Assembly: GCA_022560555.1 (NCBI GenBank)
Contig: JADFSZ010000104.1
Location: 1-6,353, forward strand
Length of the DNA: 6,353 nt
Reading direction: 5' to 3'
Origin: PVC group bacterium
GTDB taxonomy: Bacteria > GCA-001730085 > JADFSZ01
Both the position numbers and the translations under genes were made by a program. The notes beneath the pieces are model-generated. The model searched no databases. It saw only the letters and a list, made by a program, of their open reading frames with translations, and was not told where the DNA came from. This document shows, piece by piece, positions 1 through 6,252 of the stretch (the stretch's first letter is position 1; each line of letters starts with the position of its first letter).

Positions 1-503
1 GGCAAATCGATGATAAAGTCTTTGTGAAAATCATTGGCCGTGGTATGGGCGCAAACAGTCAGATTCTCAAAGACTTTATCCAACAGATGATGGATAAAAA
101 TATAACCAATTTTACGGTTGATTTTGAAAAGTGTACGATAATAGACAGCACATTTATCGGCACATTGCTTGCCATCAATAACGAACTGGAAGACCGTGGG
201 TATAAAAATGCTCTCGAACTCATCAATTTATCAAGCGCGAATGTCCGCACGCTCGAAATGATCGGTTTGACAAAATTTATCCCTATTCTTAAAAAAGGAG
301 ATAAAACAATTTTTAATCTTAAATATCTGGAAAACAGGGAGTTTAGCCGCCTCGAAACGGTTCAGCATATCTATGATGCTCATGAACTTCTTGGCCGTAT
401 CAACGAGGAAAATAAGATTCGATTTCGATATGTCAATCAATTTGTTCGTGAGGAGTTAGAAAATCTTAAGGGAAAGAATGAGGCTGCCGGAGAAGAGGGA
501 TGA
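1..503 (+). CDS. STAS-domain protein (anti-sigma factor antagonist-like), 5'-partial
   Basis: Probable partner-switching regulator of the SpoIIAA/RsbV class, in which a cytosolic STAS domain binds or releases a switch kinase depending on phosphorylation. The reading frame is open to the left edge. The first visible start is a GTG at base 24, but it has no Shine-Dalgarno sequence and would cut the first beta strand (KVFVKIIG), so the true start probably lies upstream. Counting from that GTG, residues 1-105 form the STAS fold. The segment TIIDSTFIGTLLAI (38-51) carries the conserved Asp-Ser, with Ser42 the expected phosphorylation site. Residues 106-159 are a charged helical extension (AHELLGRINEEN...) ending in a Glu/Gly-rich tail. 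The stop overlaps the next ATG by 4 bases, so translation of the two genes is probably coupled. No kinase or phosphatase partner is in view. The domain call is firm; the pathway it serves is not known. Confidence 0.85.
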   Translation, partial: QIDDKVFVKIIGRGMGANSQILKDFIQQMMDKNITNFTVDFEKCTIIDSTFIGTLLAINNELEDRGYKNALELINLSSANVRTLEMIGLTKFIPILKKGDKTIFNLKYLENREFSRLETVQHIYDAHELLGRINEENKIRFRYVNQFVREELENLKGKNEAAGEEG

Positions 504-721
504 GTGATTTTAAGAAAGCCATTAAGGTTGCAAGTGTTCTCGAGGAGTATCGTATTGTTTCCGAAAAAAAGTGTTTTTGCGGCGGGAAATTTGAACGAAA
601 AGAGCAGGCCCTGCTTCAGCACGGGACGAAGTATTACGATAAGCTAAGGATACTCTGTAAGAAATGCGGCTTCGCGGATACCCTGATATTTGATATCAAT
701 AGTTTTTTTAAATTCAAATAA
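500..721 (+). CDS. Small four-cysteine protein of unknown function, zinc-ribbon-like
   Basis: A 73-residue basic protein that I do not recognise by name. The ATG lies in an ATGA overlap with the STAS gene stop and is preceded by a purine-rich AGAAGAGGG, which supports the start and translational coupling. It has one CxC pair (Cys25, Cys27, in KKCFCGGKF) and one CxxC pair (Cys53, Cys56, in LCKKCGF), separated by 25 residues. That layout suits a single zinc-ribbon-like metal site, with short beta strands on either side and a hydrophobic C-terminal end (TLIFDINSFFKFK). There is no signal peptide or membrane segment. The coupling suggests a job related to the STAS protein, such as an adaptor or accessory factor, but nothing in the sequence shows a catalytic activity. 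Zinc binding is inferred from cysteine spacing only. Confidence 0.75.
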   Translation: MSDFKKAIKVASVLEEYRIVSEKKCFCGGKFERKEQALLQHGTKYYDKLRILCKKCGFADTLIFDINSFFKFK

Positions 722-777
722 TATGTTTTTGGCTAAGGTTTTTAAACGGAATTGGATCCAAGAACTGTTATGGGGGC

Positions 778-806
778 GGAGGATCATGAGATTCTCCTAT
801 TTTTTT
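778..806 (+). terminator. Intrinsic terminator or attenuator upstream of the epimerase-like gene
   Basis: Bases 778-785 (GGAGGATC) pair with 790-797 (GATTCTCC) in an 8-base-pair stem with one G-T wobble and an ATGA loop. TA and a run of seven T follow (800-806). This is a good Rho-independent terminator shape on the plus strand and would end the STAS/cysteine-protein transcript. It finishes only 22 bases before the next ATG, leaving no space for a promoter in between, so it may instead act as an attenuator in the leader of the downstream operon. Confidence 0.65.
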
Positions 807-828
807 GTCTTCATGAGGCAATAAACAG

Positions 829-1947
829 ATGAAAACTCTAAAAATTCTCCATGTGGTTGGCACACGGTCGGATCTTGTTAAGTTGGCCCCGCTTTACAAA
901 GCCTCAAGAGTTCGCTCCGGGAGGATGGTTCAAAAAATTGTCCATACCGGTGCTCATTACACAAAAAAAATGTTTGGTATGTTTCTTGATGAATTCGAAA
1001 TCGAGCCGCCTGAATTTTCGCTTGGTATCAACGCTCATGCTTACGCGGCCGGGATATCTGAGATGATGAGGTGCCTTGAAGTGATATTTCTTAAAGAAAA
1101 GCCTCAAATTATATTAACCGTCGGTGACGGATTATCATCATTGGCGGCGGTGCTTTGTGCCGCCAAAACCGATATGACGCTCGCTCACCTTGAAGCCGGG
1201 CTTCGAAACCATATGCCTCTGGACCCTAGAGAGCATCGAAGACGTATGATTGATTCGATGGCAAGATATTTATTTGTGTGTTCCAAAAGAAAAGCTCGTG
1301 GGCTCCGAAAAGAGGGAATCCGGAAGGAGCGAATATTTTGTGTCGGGAACATCTTCTCTGATTACGCATCCTTGTACAAATCAACGGAGGCTACGGAAAA
1401 GTTGCACCAGTATCAGCTCATAAAACACAACAAAATTATTCCGTATATGCTCGTGACATTTCATCATGAAGATCTTATCAGTGAGAAGGATTCTTTGACA
1501 TGTGTTCTTGAAGCCTTGCAAGAGCTTAGGAAATCTTTTTGTGTCTTGATTTCTCTTGAGGCGCATACGTCCATTCAGTTAAAAACACTCGGACTCGAAG
1601 GACAATTATCAAAAATGAAAAATGTTAAACTTCTTCCCCAAATGAGTCACAAAGACATGGTTGGGCTGGTTAAACATTCACGATTTGTACTAACGGATTC
1701 CTTGAGCTTGCAGGATGAGACGGGCTTGATGGGTGTGCCTTGTGTTGTCCTCCGGCAAACAACTGAGCGCGATGATCGCCTGACAAAAAATCACCAATAT
1801 GTACAATGTACCAAGGATAAAATTGTTCGGGCGTGCCTGATAGCGAATCGATTGTCCTTCAAGGAGAAGAAGGGTGATTGTGTTGATAAGTTGTGTGTTG
1901 CCGACAAAATACTTGATGTTCTATTAGCACCGATGGCGAACAAATAA
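829..1947 (+). CDS. Divergent UDP-N-acetylglucosamine 2-epimerase-like protein (WecB family, GT-B fold)
   Basis: A 372-residue cytosolic protein, close to the usual family length of about 370-380. WecB/MnaA enzymes interconvert UDP-GlcNAc and UDP-ManNAc for surface polysaccharides. Family landmarks appear in order: VVGTRSDLVKLAPL (9-22, usual GTRPEAIKxAP), TGAHYTKKMF (40-49), TVGDG with Asp100, HLEAGLR with Glu122 (120-126), TFHHED with His212 (210-215), LTDSLSLQDE (288-297), and TTER (311-314). Several signature positions differ. The usual PEExNR is PREHRR (133-138), the usual HRxEN is HHED, the usual DSGGxQEE is DSLSLQDE, and GDG near the end is GDC (349-351). The overall fold is clear, but normal epimerase activity is doubtful; a hydrolysing, altered-substrate or non-catalytic role is possible. 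The start follows GAGG at 815-818, and an in-frame stop at 814-816 rules out an earlier start. It is the first gene of a probable four-gene operon, 17 bases before rnc. Confidence 0.82.
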   Translation: MKTLKILHVVGTRSDLVKLAPLYKASRVRSGRMVQKIVHTGAHYTKKMFGMFLDEFEIEPPEFSLGINAHAYAAGISEMMRCLEVIFLKEKPQIILTVGDGLSSLAAVLCAAKTDMTLAHLEAGLRNHMPLDPREHRRRMIDSMARYLFVCSKRKARGLRKEGIRKERIFCVGNIFSDYASLYKSTEATEKLHQYQLIKHNKIIPYMLVTFHHEDLISEKDSLTCVLEALQELRKSFCVLISLEAHTSIQLKTLGLEGQLSKMKNVKLLPQMSHKDMVGLVKHSRFVLTDSLSLQDETGLMGVPCVVLRQTTERDDRLTKNHQYVQCTKDKIVRACLIANRLSFKEKKGDCVDKLCVADKILDVLLAPMANK

Positions 1948-1964
1948 ACATGGTGTAGGAGATA

Positions 1965-2669
1965 ATGGGAACAGATCATATCAATGATATACAGAAAAAG
2001 TTAGATTATGAATTTAAGGATACGAAGCTCCTGCGGATGGCATTGACGCATCGCTCTTTTGTTGCGGAACGAAAAAAAGAGGATTTAGGCGATAATCAGA
2101 GGTTGGAGTGGTTGGGAGATTCTGTATTAGGTCTTGTTGTTTCGGAATGTCTTTATGATCAATTGCCGGAATGCGATGAAGGGCTGTTATCGAAACTCAA
2201 AAGCCAGCTTGTCAGTAAACACGCGTTATCCAGGCTTGCCAAATCTATTGGTATAGGAGGTTTTCTTTATCTCGGAAAAGGCGAAGAAGAAGCCGGAGGA
2301 CGCCATAGAGATTCTATTCTTGCGGATGCCGTAGAATCGCTATTAGGGGCCCTCTATTTGGACGGAGGCTTAAAACTTGCAAGAAAAATCATTCTGAAAT
2401 ATCATAAAAAAGAAATGGAAAGAATTATCCGCACCAAACCCATGAGAGACTATAAGAGTCTCCTCCAAGAACATCTTCAGAAAAAAGGGTTTGCGGCCCC
2501 TGTTTATGATTTATTTACGCAAACAGGCCCCGATCATAAAAAAACATTTACGGTTCGAGTGGAAGTCGAGGGAAGCCCCTTCCATGGTACGGGAAGCAGC
2601 AAAAAGGAAGCGGAGCAGATGGCGGCCTGGGTGGCGCTGGATGAATTGCATTGTGAAAATTCGACATAA
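1965..2669 (+). CDS. rnc: Ribonuclease III
   Basis: An endonuclease that cuts double-stranded RNA, acting as a homodimer in rRNA maturation and mRNA processing. The 234-residue length is typical. The nuclease domain (about 1-155) holds the signature NQRLEWLGDSVL (44-55), with acidic metal-site residues Glu48 and Asp52, Glu72 in DEGLLSKLKS, and Asp121 and Glu124 in DAVESLLGALYLD. The double-stranded RNA-binding domain (about 160-230) starts at DYKSLLQEHLQ and ends with the basic helix SSKKEAEQMAA (211-221). Position 45 is Gln where E. coli has Glu38; I recall Gln as common there in other bacteria. The start fits the family (about ten residues before LDYEF) and has AGGAG at 1957-1961, only 3 bases from the ATG, which is short. 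It follows the epimerase-like gene by 17 bases and precedes the kinase by 27, so co-transcription is likely. Confidence 0.97.
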   Translation: MGTDHINDIQKKLDYEFKDTKLLRMALTHRSFVAERKKEDLGDNQRLEWLGDSVLGLVVSECLYDQLPECDEGLLSKLKSQLVSKHALSRLAKSIGIGGFLYLGKGEEEAGGRHRDSILADAVESLLGALYLDGGLKLARKIILKYHKKEMERIIRTKPMRDYKSLLQEHLQKKGFAAPVYDLFTQTGPDHKKTFTVRVEVEGSPFHGTGSSKKEAEQMAAWVALDELHCENST

Positions 2670-2696
2670 ATATCACCTTACAAAGAGGAATACATC

Positions 2697-3614
2697 ATGA
2701 GCGTAACTGTTGTGGGATCCACGGCGATTGATACCATCCAAACTCCCTTTGGTAAAGCTTCTTCGGTCTTAGGTGGATCCGCGACATACTTTGCGATGGC
2801 CGCCAGCTATTTTTGTTCCGTAAGAATAGTTAGTGTGGTCGGGCAGGATTTTCCTGACGATTATTTTCAAGTTTTTCATGATCACAATATTCAAACGGAG
2901 GGAATAAGTGTGACAGAGGGAAAAACTTTCACATGGACGGGCCGTTATAATGATGCTTTGGATAGTGCTACGACATTGGATGTGGCTGTTAATGTTCTCG
3001 AGAACTTTGAGCCGCGCATACCGGCTTCTTATCAAGGGCCGGATATTCTCTTTTTGGCGAATATTAACCCCGGGGTTCAGCTTCAAGTTGTTAAAAAGAT
3101 TCATCCCAAATATCTTATTGCTATGGACACTATGAATATATGGATCGAAACTAAGAGGGAGGCGCTGCTTGAAGTTATTCGCCATGTCGACATTATCATA
3201 TTAAATGACGCGGAGGCGCGTCTTCTAACGGGACAAGCTGTATTGCCCAAAGCCGCTCGGGTGATCGCGTCCTGGGGGCCCAAAAGGGTCATTATCAAGA
3301 AAGGGGAGCATGGGGCTTTTATGTCTTCTGAAAACGGTTTTTTTGTCATTCCGGCATTTATTCAGGAGAAATTAGTTGATACTACGGGAGCCGGCGATTC
3401 TTTTGCCGGAGGATTTCTGGGCTCATTATGCCAATCTATACTTGATAAAAAAAATACACCGGATGAGAAAAATTATCGTGAGGCTGTGATTTATGGGAAT
3501 GTTATGGCGTCATTTACCGTTGAAGATTTCAGTGTTGAGAAATTGAGAGGTCTTGATCAAGACGATATTTATACACGTCGAAAAAATATACTAAACCAAA
3601 CGAGTGTGATTTAA
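2697..3614 (+). CDS. PfkB-family carbohydrate kinase, substrate unknown
   Basis: A cytosolic ATP-dependent sugar or nucleoside kinase of the ribokinase/PfkB fold, 305 residues, a normal length. It opens with the nucleotide-kinase strand VTVVGSTAIDTI and the substrate-side glycine motif VLGGSATYFA (24-33). The segment LNDAEARLLTG (169-179) and the KKGEHGA stretch (201-207) are also typical. The second PfkB signature DTTGAGDSFAGGF (228-240) contains the anion hole and the catalytic base Asp234. ASFTVEDFSVEKL near the C-terminus is characteristic of a subfamily, seen in several bacterial phyla, that is usually annotated only as sugar kinase. The start is firm: AGAGGA at 2684-2689 lies 7 bases from the ATG. 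It sits between rnc and phoH in a same-strand run, which does not reveal its substrate. Family membership is sure; fructokinase, ribokinase and adenosine kinase cannot be told apart from sequence alone. Confidence 0.93.
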   Translation: MSVTVVGSTAIDTIQTPFGKASSVLGGSATYFAMAASYFCSVRIVSVVGQDFPDDYFQVFHDHNIQTEGISVTEGKTFTWTGRYNDALDSATTLDVAVNVLENFEPRIPASYQGPDILFLANINPGVQLQVVKKIHPKYLIAMDTMNIWIETKREALLEVIRHVDIIILNDAEARLLTGQAVLPKAARVIASWGPKRVIIKKGEHGAFMSSENGFFVIPAFIQEKLVDTTGAGDSFAGGFLGSLCQSILDKKNTPDEKNYREAVIYGNVMASFTVEDFSVEKLRGLDQDDIYTRRKNILNQTSVI

Positions 3615-3646
3615 ATGAATGCGTTGATGAATGAAAGGATGCAGGA

Positions 3647-4957
3647 ATGAGAAAAACATTTGTTTTAGATACGAATGTGCTTTTACATAACGCGGATGCT
3701 CTCACGGCTTTTGCCGATAATAAAGTTGTTGTATGCATGGATGTCCTGGAAGAATTGGATCGATTTAAACGGGAAAACGATGAAAAGGGACGCAACGCAC
3801 GGGCGGCTATCCGGATGTTGGATGGGTTTCGTGAAAACGGGAATTTATCCGAAGGTGTTGATCTCCCCGGAAAAGGGATTCTTCAAATTTTGCATATCCA
3901 GAGAAAAGGGCCTCCGGATCTGTTAGACCCCTCAAGCAGTGTGAACAGAATTCTCCTGACCGCTTATGAGTTGCAAGCCGCCGGGGATCATGTGATTTTT
4001 GTATCGAAAGACATTAATGCTCGTGTGAAATCGGAAGCGATCAATGTCGCGGCTATGGATTTTGAAAAACAAAAAATTGATTTTGATCGTTTCTACTTTG
4101 GATGGAAAAGCAAAAATGTTGATCCCTCAGAGATCGAAACTTTAAGAAAAAACGGGGAGATTAAAATTGCGGATATCGATCAATATTCAGCAAGAGAATT
4201 TCTCTTACTGAAATCAACGGAGGATGAAAAGAACGTCCGGATCGCTAAAAATGTTCCGGGACGAGAAACCTTAAAAGCTCTCGAATACCAGGAAGTTCCG
4301 CTTTTTGGTATTACCGCCAAGAATGAACAACAGAAAATGGCGATTGAACTTCTCTTGGATGACAGCATCAGTCTGGTGACTTTGGTGGGTCGCGCCGGAA
4401 CCGGAAAAACGCTTCTGGCCTTGGCCGCAGGACTTGTCAAGGTTATGGACGAACATAAATATAATCGTATGCTCGTGTCCCGTCCGATCATTCCTCTCGG
4501 GAAAGACATCGGCTATTTGCCGGGAAGCAAGGATGAGAAACTCGGGCATTGGATGCATCCGATTTTTGATAATTTGGACTATATTTTACACAGCAATATG
4601 GATAACGGATCTAATAATTTTCGCGAAGTCGATGATTTGTTTGACGAAAAGCTTATAGAACTGGAACCTCTAACCTATATTAGAGGGAGAAGCATTCCGA
4701 GGCAATATATCGTGATCGACGAAGCGCAAAATTTAACTCCGCATGAGGTCAAAACGATTGTCACAAGAGCCGGGAATAATACCAAAATGATTTTGACGGG
4801 AGATCCGTATCAGATTGACAATCCATATTTAGATGCGTCCAGTAACGGGTTAACATATCTTGTGGAGAGGATGAAGGATCAAAAGATTTTTGGACATGTG
4901 AATCTGATCAAAAGCGAGCGGAGTTTGATGGCGTCTTTAGCCGCAAAGCTTCTTTAA
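3647..4957 (+). CDS. phoH: PIN-PhoH fusion ATPase (PhoH2/YlaK type)
   Basis: A 436-residue protein joining an N-terminal PIN ribonuclease domain to a C-terminal PhoH-type P-loop ATPase. Mycobacterial PhoH2 of this layout has been described as an RNA helicase and ribonuclease. The PIN part (1-140) shows acidic metal-site residues Asp8 (FVLDTNVLLH), Glu35 or Glu36 (DVLEELDRF) and Asp122 (VSKDINARVK). After a linker, the ATPase begins near ALEYQEVPLFGITAKNEQQ. It has Walker A GRAGTGKT (248-255), a Walker B-type YIVIDEAQN (354-362), TGDPYQIDNPYLD (384-396) and the C-terminal KSERS (422-426), which may supply an arginine finger. All key motifs are intact, so an active enzyme is likely. AAAGGA at 3634-3639 is 7 bases from the ATG, and an in-frame stop at 3632-3634 excludes earlier starts. 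It is last in the operon with rnc, suggesting a shared role in RNA turnover; that link is inferred. Confidence 0.96.
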   Translation: MRKTFVLDTNVLLHNADALTAFADNKVVVCMDVLEELDRFKRENDEKGRNARAAIRMLDGFRENGNLSEGVDLPGKGILQILHIQRKGPPDLLDPSSSVNRILLTAYELQAAGDHVIFVSKDINARVKSEAINVAAMDFEKQKIDFDRFYFGWKSKNVDPSEIETLRKNGEIKIADIDQYSAREFLLLKSTEDEKNVRIAKNVPGRETLKALEYQEVPLFGITAKNEQQKMAIELLLDDSISLVTLVGRAGTGKTLLALAAGLVKVMDEHKYNRMLVSRPIIPLGKDIGYLPGSKDEKLGHWMHPIFDNLDYILHSNMDNGSNNFREVDDLFDEKLIELEPLTYIRGRSIPRQYIVIDEAQNLTPHEVKTIVTRAGNNTKMILTGDPYQIDNPYLDASSNGLTYLVERMKDQKIFGHVNLIKSERSLMASLAAKLL

Positions 4958-4960
4958 TGC

Positions 4961-4988
4961 GGTAAACGGTGAACGGTAAACAGTAAAC
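4961..4988. repeat. Degenerate heptamer tandem repeat, array 1
   Basis: Four uninterrupted 7-base units follow the phoH stop: GGTAAAC, GGTGAAC, GGTAAAC, AGTAAAC. The shared core is RAAC with exact period 7. No hairpin terminator was found in the 52-base gap between the convergent phoH and gcvT stops, so this array is the main content of the gap. It resembles the short tandemly repeated heptamers known between genes in cyanobacteria and some other bacteria, but its function is unknown. Confidence 0.8.
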
Positions 4989-5009
4989 GAAAAATCTTAT
5001 ATTTTGAAA

Positions 5010-6167
5010 TCAGTCTCCGAACCCCGAACTCTTAGCTCCGAACTTCCCCCTGGCTGTTCCTTCTTTATAAAACGGCAATTGTGTTACGATGGCCGGAAGT
5101 GCGGACTTTTCTCCCTGAATGACTAAAGGTGTCTCCAGAGGCGTAAACTCTTTTTTGACATATCCCAGAGCAATCCCTCTTTTGAGGGACGGAGAAAAAG
5201 AACCGCTGGTGACAGTGCCCACTTCCTTGGAGTTGAAAGTAATTTTGTCATCATGCCGCGGGCTCCGTCGCCCCTCACACAAGAGAGCCACAAGAATGTA
5301 TTCAGACTCACTAAGATTTAAGGCGGCTTGACCGATAAAGTCTTTTTCGAGATCAACAAAACTCATTCCGTTGCACACCTTTGGGTTAATGGATTCATTA
5401 AGGTCTTGGCCGTAAAGAGGGTATCCGACTTCGAGTCGGAGTGTGTCACGAGCCCCCAACCCAGCGGGAAGAACAGACTCTTCTTGGAAAAATAATTCCC
5501 AAACTTTTTCAGCGATAGAGACGGGAAAATACAATTCACATCCCCATTCACCCGTGTATCCTGTTCGAGAAATAATCACATCCTGATTCATAAAATGGAT
5601 TTGTATGAAATGAAAATATTTTAAAGAATCTAAATTAACATTTAAAAGTTTTTGAATGATGTTTTTTGAGAAAGGACCCTGAATATCAATTTTGGCTGTT
5701 GACGATGAAATATCCTTGAGCCGAGTTGATTCTGAAATATGCTGCTCGATCCACAACCGATCTAACTGACATGTTGTCGAATTAACAACCATCATAAACT
5801 TTTCATCCGAAAGCTTATACACGATTGTGTCATCCAGAATGCCGGCTTGATTGTTTAAGATATATCCATAGCGGCATTGGCCTGGAGCCAATGACTTTAT
5901 CCGGCAAGTAACAATACGCTCAAGATCTGACAACGCTTGAGCTCCTTCAATAAAGAATTCGCCCATATGACAGGTATCAAAGATACTAACTTTTTCGCGT
6001 GTGTGATGATGTTCCGCAATAATTCCCGTATATTGAATCGGCATGGCCCAAGGCAGAATATTTTCGGCTGGTAATCCTCCAAAAGGTGAAATGAGGGCAT
6101 GATGAGACACATGCCAATCAAATAGAGGTGTTTTAAGTGGATCTGATATTGATTTTGGTGTTGGCAT
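5010..6167 (-). CDS. gcvT: Aminomethyltransferase (glycine cleavage system T protein)
   Basis: T protein transfers the methylene group from aminomethyl-lipoyl H protein to tetrahydrofolate, releasing ammonia. It is 385 residues against about 360-370 usually. Landmarks include TPLFDWHV (13-20), WAMPIQYTGIIAEH (40-53), FDTCHMGEFF (63-72), NNQAGILDDTIVYK (105-118) with the invariant folate-site Asp, DIQGP (161-165), SRTGYTGEWGCELY (200-213), GLGARDTLRLEVGYPLYG (236-253) and DFIGQAAL (276-283). Two oddities: about 8 extra residues (LPAENILP, 32-39) split the usual FAGWxMP motif, and the usual PLEAGLGW region reads PKVCNGMSF (262-270). The C-terminus carries an extra GTARGKFGAKSSGFGD-type tail, partly encoded by heptamer repeats. 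The ATG has AAGGAG at 6171-6176, 3 bases away. The gene is convergent with phoH and stands alone, with no gcvH or gcvP behind it. The family call is sure. Confidence 0.95.
   Translation of the reverse strand: MPTPKSISDPLKTPLFDWHVSHHALISPFGGLPAENILPWAMPIQYTGIIAEHHHTREKVSIFDTCHMGEFFIEGAQALSDLERIVTCRIKSLAPGQCRYGYILNNQAGILDDTIVYKLSDEKFMMVVNSTTCQLDRLWIEQHISESTRLKDISSSTAKIDIQGPFSKNIIQKLLNVNLDSLKYFHFIQIHFMNQDVIISRTGYTGEWGCELYFPVSIAEKVWELFFQEESVLPAGLGARDTLRLEVGYPLYGQDLNESINPKVCNGMSFVDLEKDFIGQAALNLSESEYILVALLCEGRRSPRHDDKITFNSKEVGTVTSGSFSPSLKRGIALGYVKKEFTPLETPLVIQGEKSALPAIVTQLPFYKEGTARGKFGAKSSGFGD
5012..5046. repeat. Degenerate heptamer tandem repeat, array 2, inside the gcvT 3' end
   Basis: On the plus strand the units read AGTCTCC, GAACCCC, GAACTCT, TAGCTCC, GAACTTC, again with period 7 and a (G/A)AAC-type core in three of five units. 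The array overlaps the last codons of gcvT (minus strand) and reaches its stop codon. It lies 23 bases from array 1 and is not in 7-base phase with it. The two probably belong to one degenerate repeat family. Confidence 0.7.
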
Positions 6168-6215
6168 GTGCTCCTTTGAGATTTTGAGCCTTCGTTTTGT
6201 GGATCTTGAGAATGT

Positions 6216-6243
6216 ATTGTAACTTGGAATCAGTTATTGTCAA
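6216..6243 (-). promoter_or_regulatory. Sigma-70-type promoter of gcvT
   Basis: Read on the minus strand, TTGACA (6243-6238, a perfect -35) and TACAAT (6221-6216, five of six -10 bases) are separated by 16 bases. A start near base 6209 would give a leader of about 42 bases, which contains the AAGGAG ribosome site. The leader is too short for a glycine riboswitch. Confidence 0.6.
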
Positions 6244-6252
6244 TTCTCAAAC

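Noticed and set aside
684-709. TGATAT-TTG-ATATCA hairpin followed by a T run near the end of the cysteine-protein gene.
   Set aside because: The 6-base stem is AT-only apart from one pair at each arm, lies inside the coding region, and is separated from the T run. The hairpin at 778-806 is much better.
752-761. Perfect palindrome TTGGATCCAA as an operator.
   Set aside because: It is only 10 bases, with no nearby promoter elements that I could support; mentioned only as a possible partner of the terminator arm.
723-824. A 33-codon ORF (MFLAKVFKRNWIQELLWGRR...) starting one base after the cysteine-protein stop.
   Set aside because: It has no ribosome site, runs through the terminator hairpin and its T run, and its composition (Trp- and Arg-rich, then Phe from the T run) looks like chance translation of non-coding DNA.
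2769-3185. A 138-codon minus-strand ORF opposite the PfkB kinase.
   Set aside because: It lies wholly within a gene with clear family motifs, has no recognisable domain, and reads as a shadow frame.
4180-4558. Overlapping minus-strand ORFs of 95 and 109 codons opposite phoH.
   Set aside because: They are antisense to the conserved Walker A region; their Ser/Arg-rich composition is typical of a reverse-complement shadow.
829-4957. The rnc/kinase/PhoH run as a defence island or mobile element.
   Set aside because: All are housekeeping-type families with matching codon use, and no integrase, transposase, toxin-antitoxin pair or terminal repeats are present. The PIN domain is fused to PhoH, not a VapC toxin.
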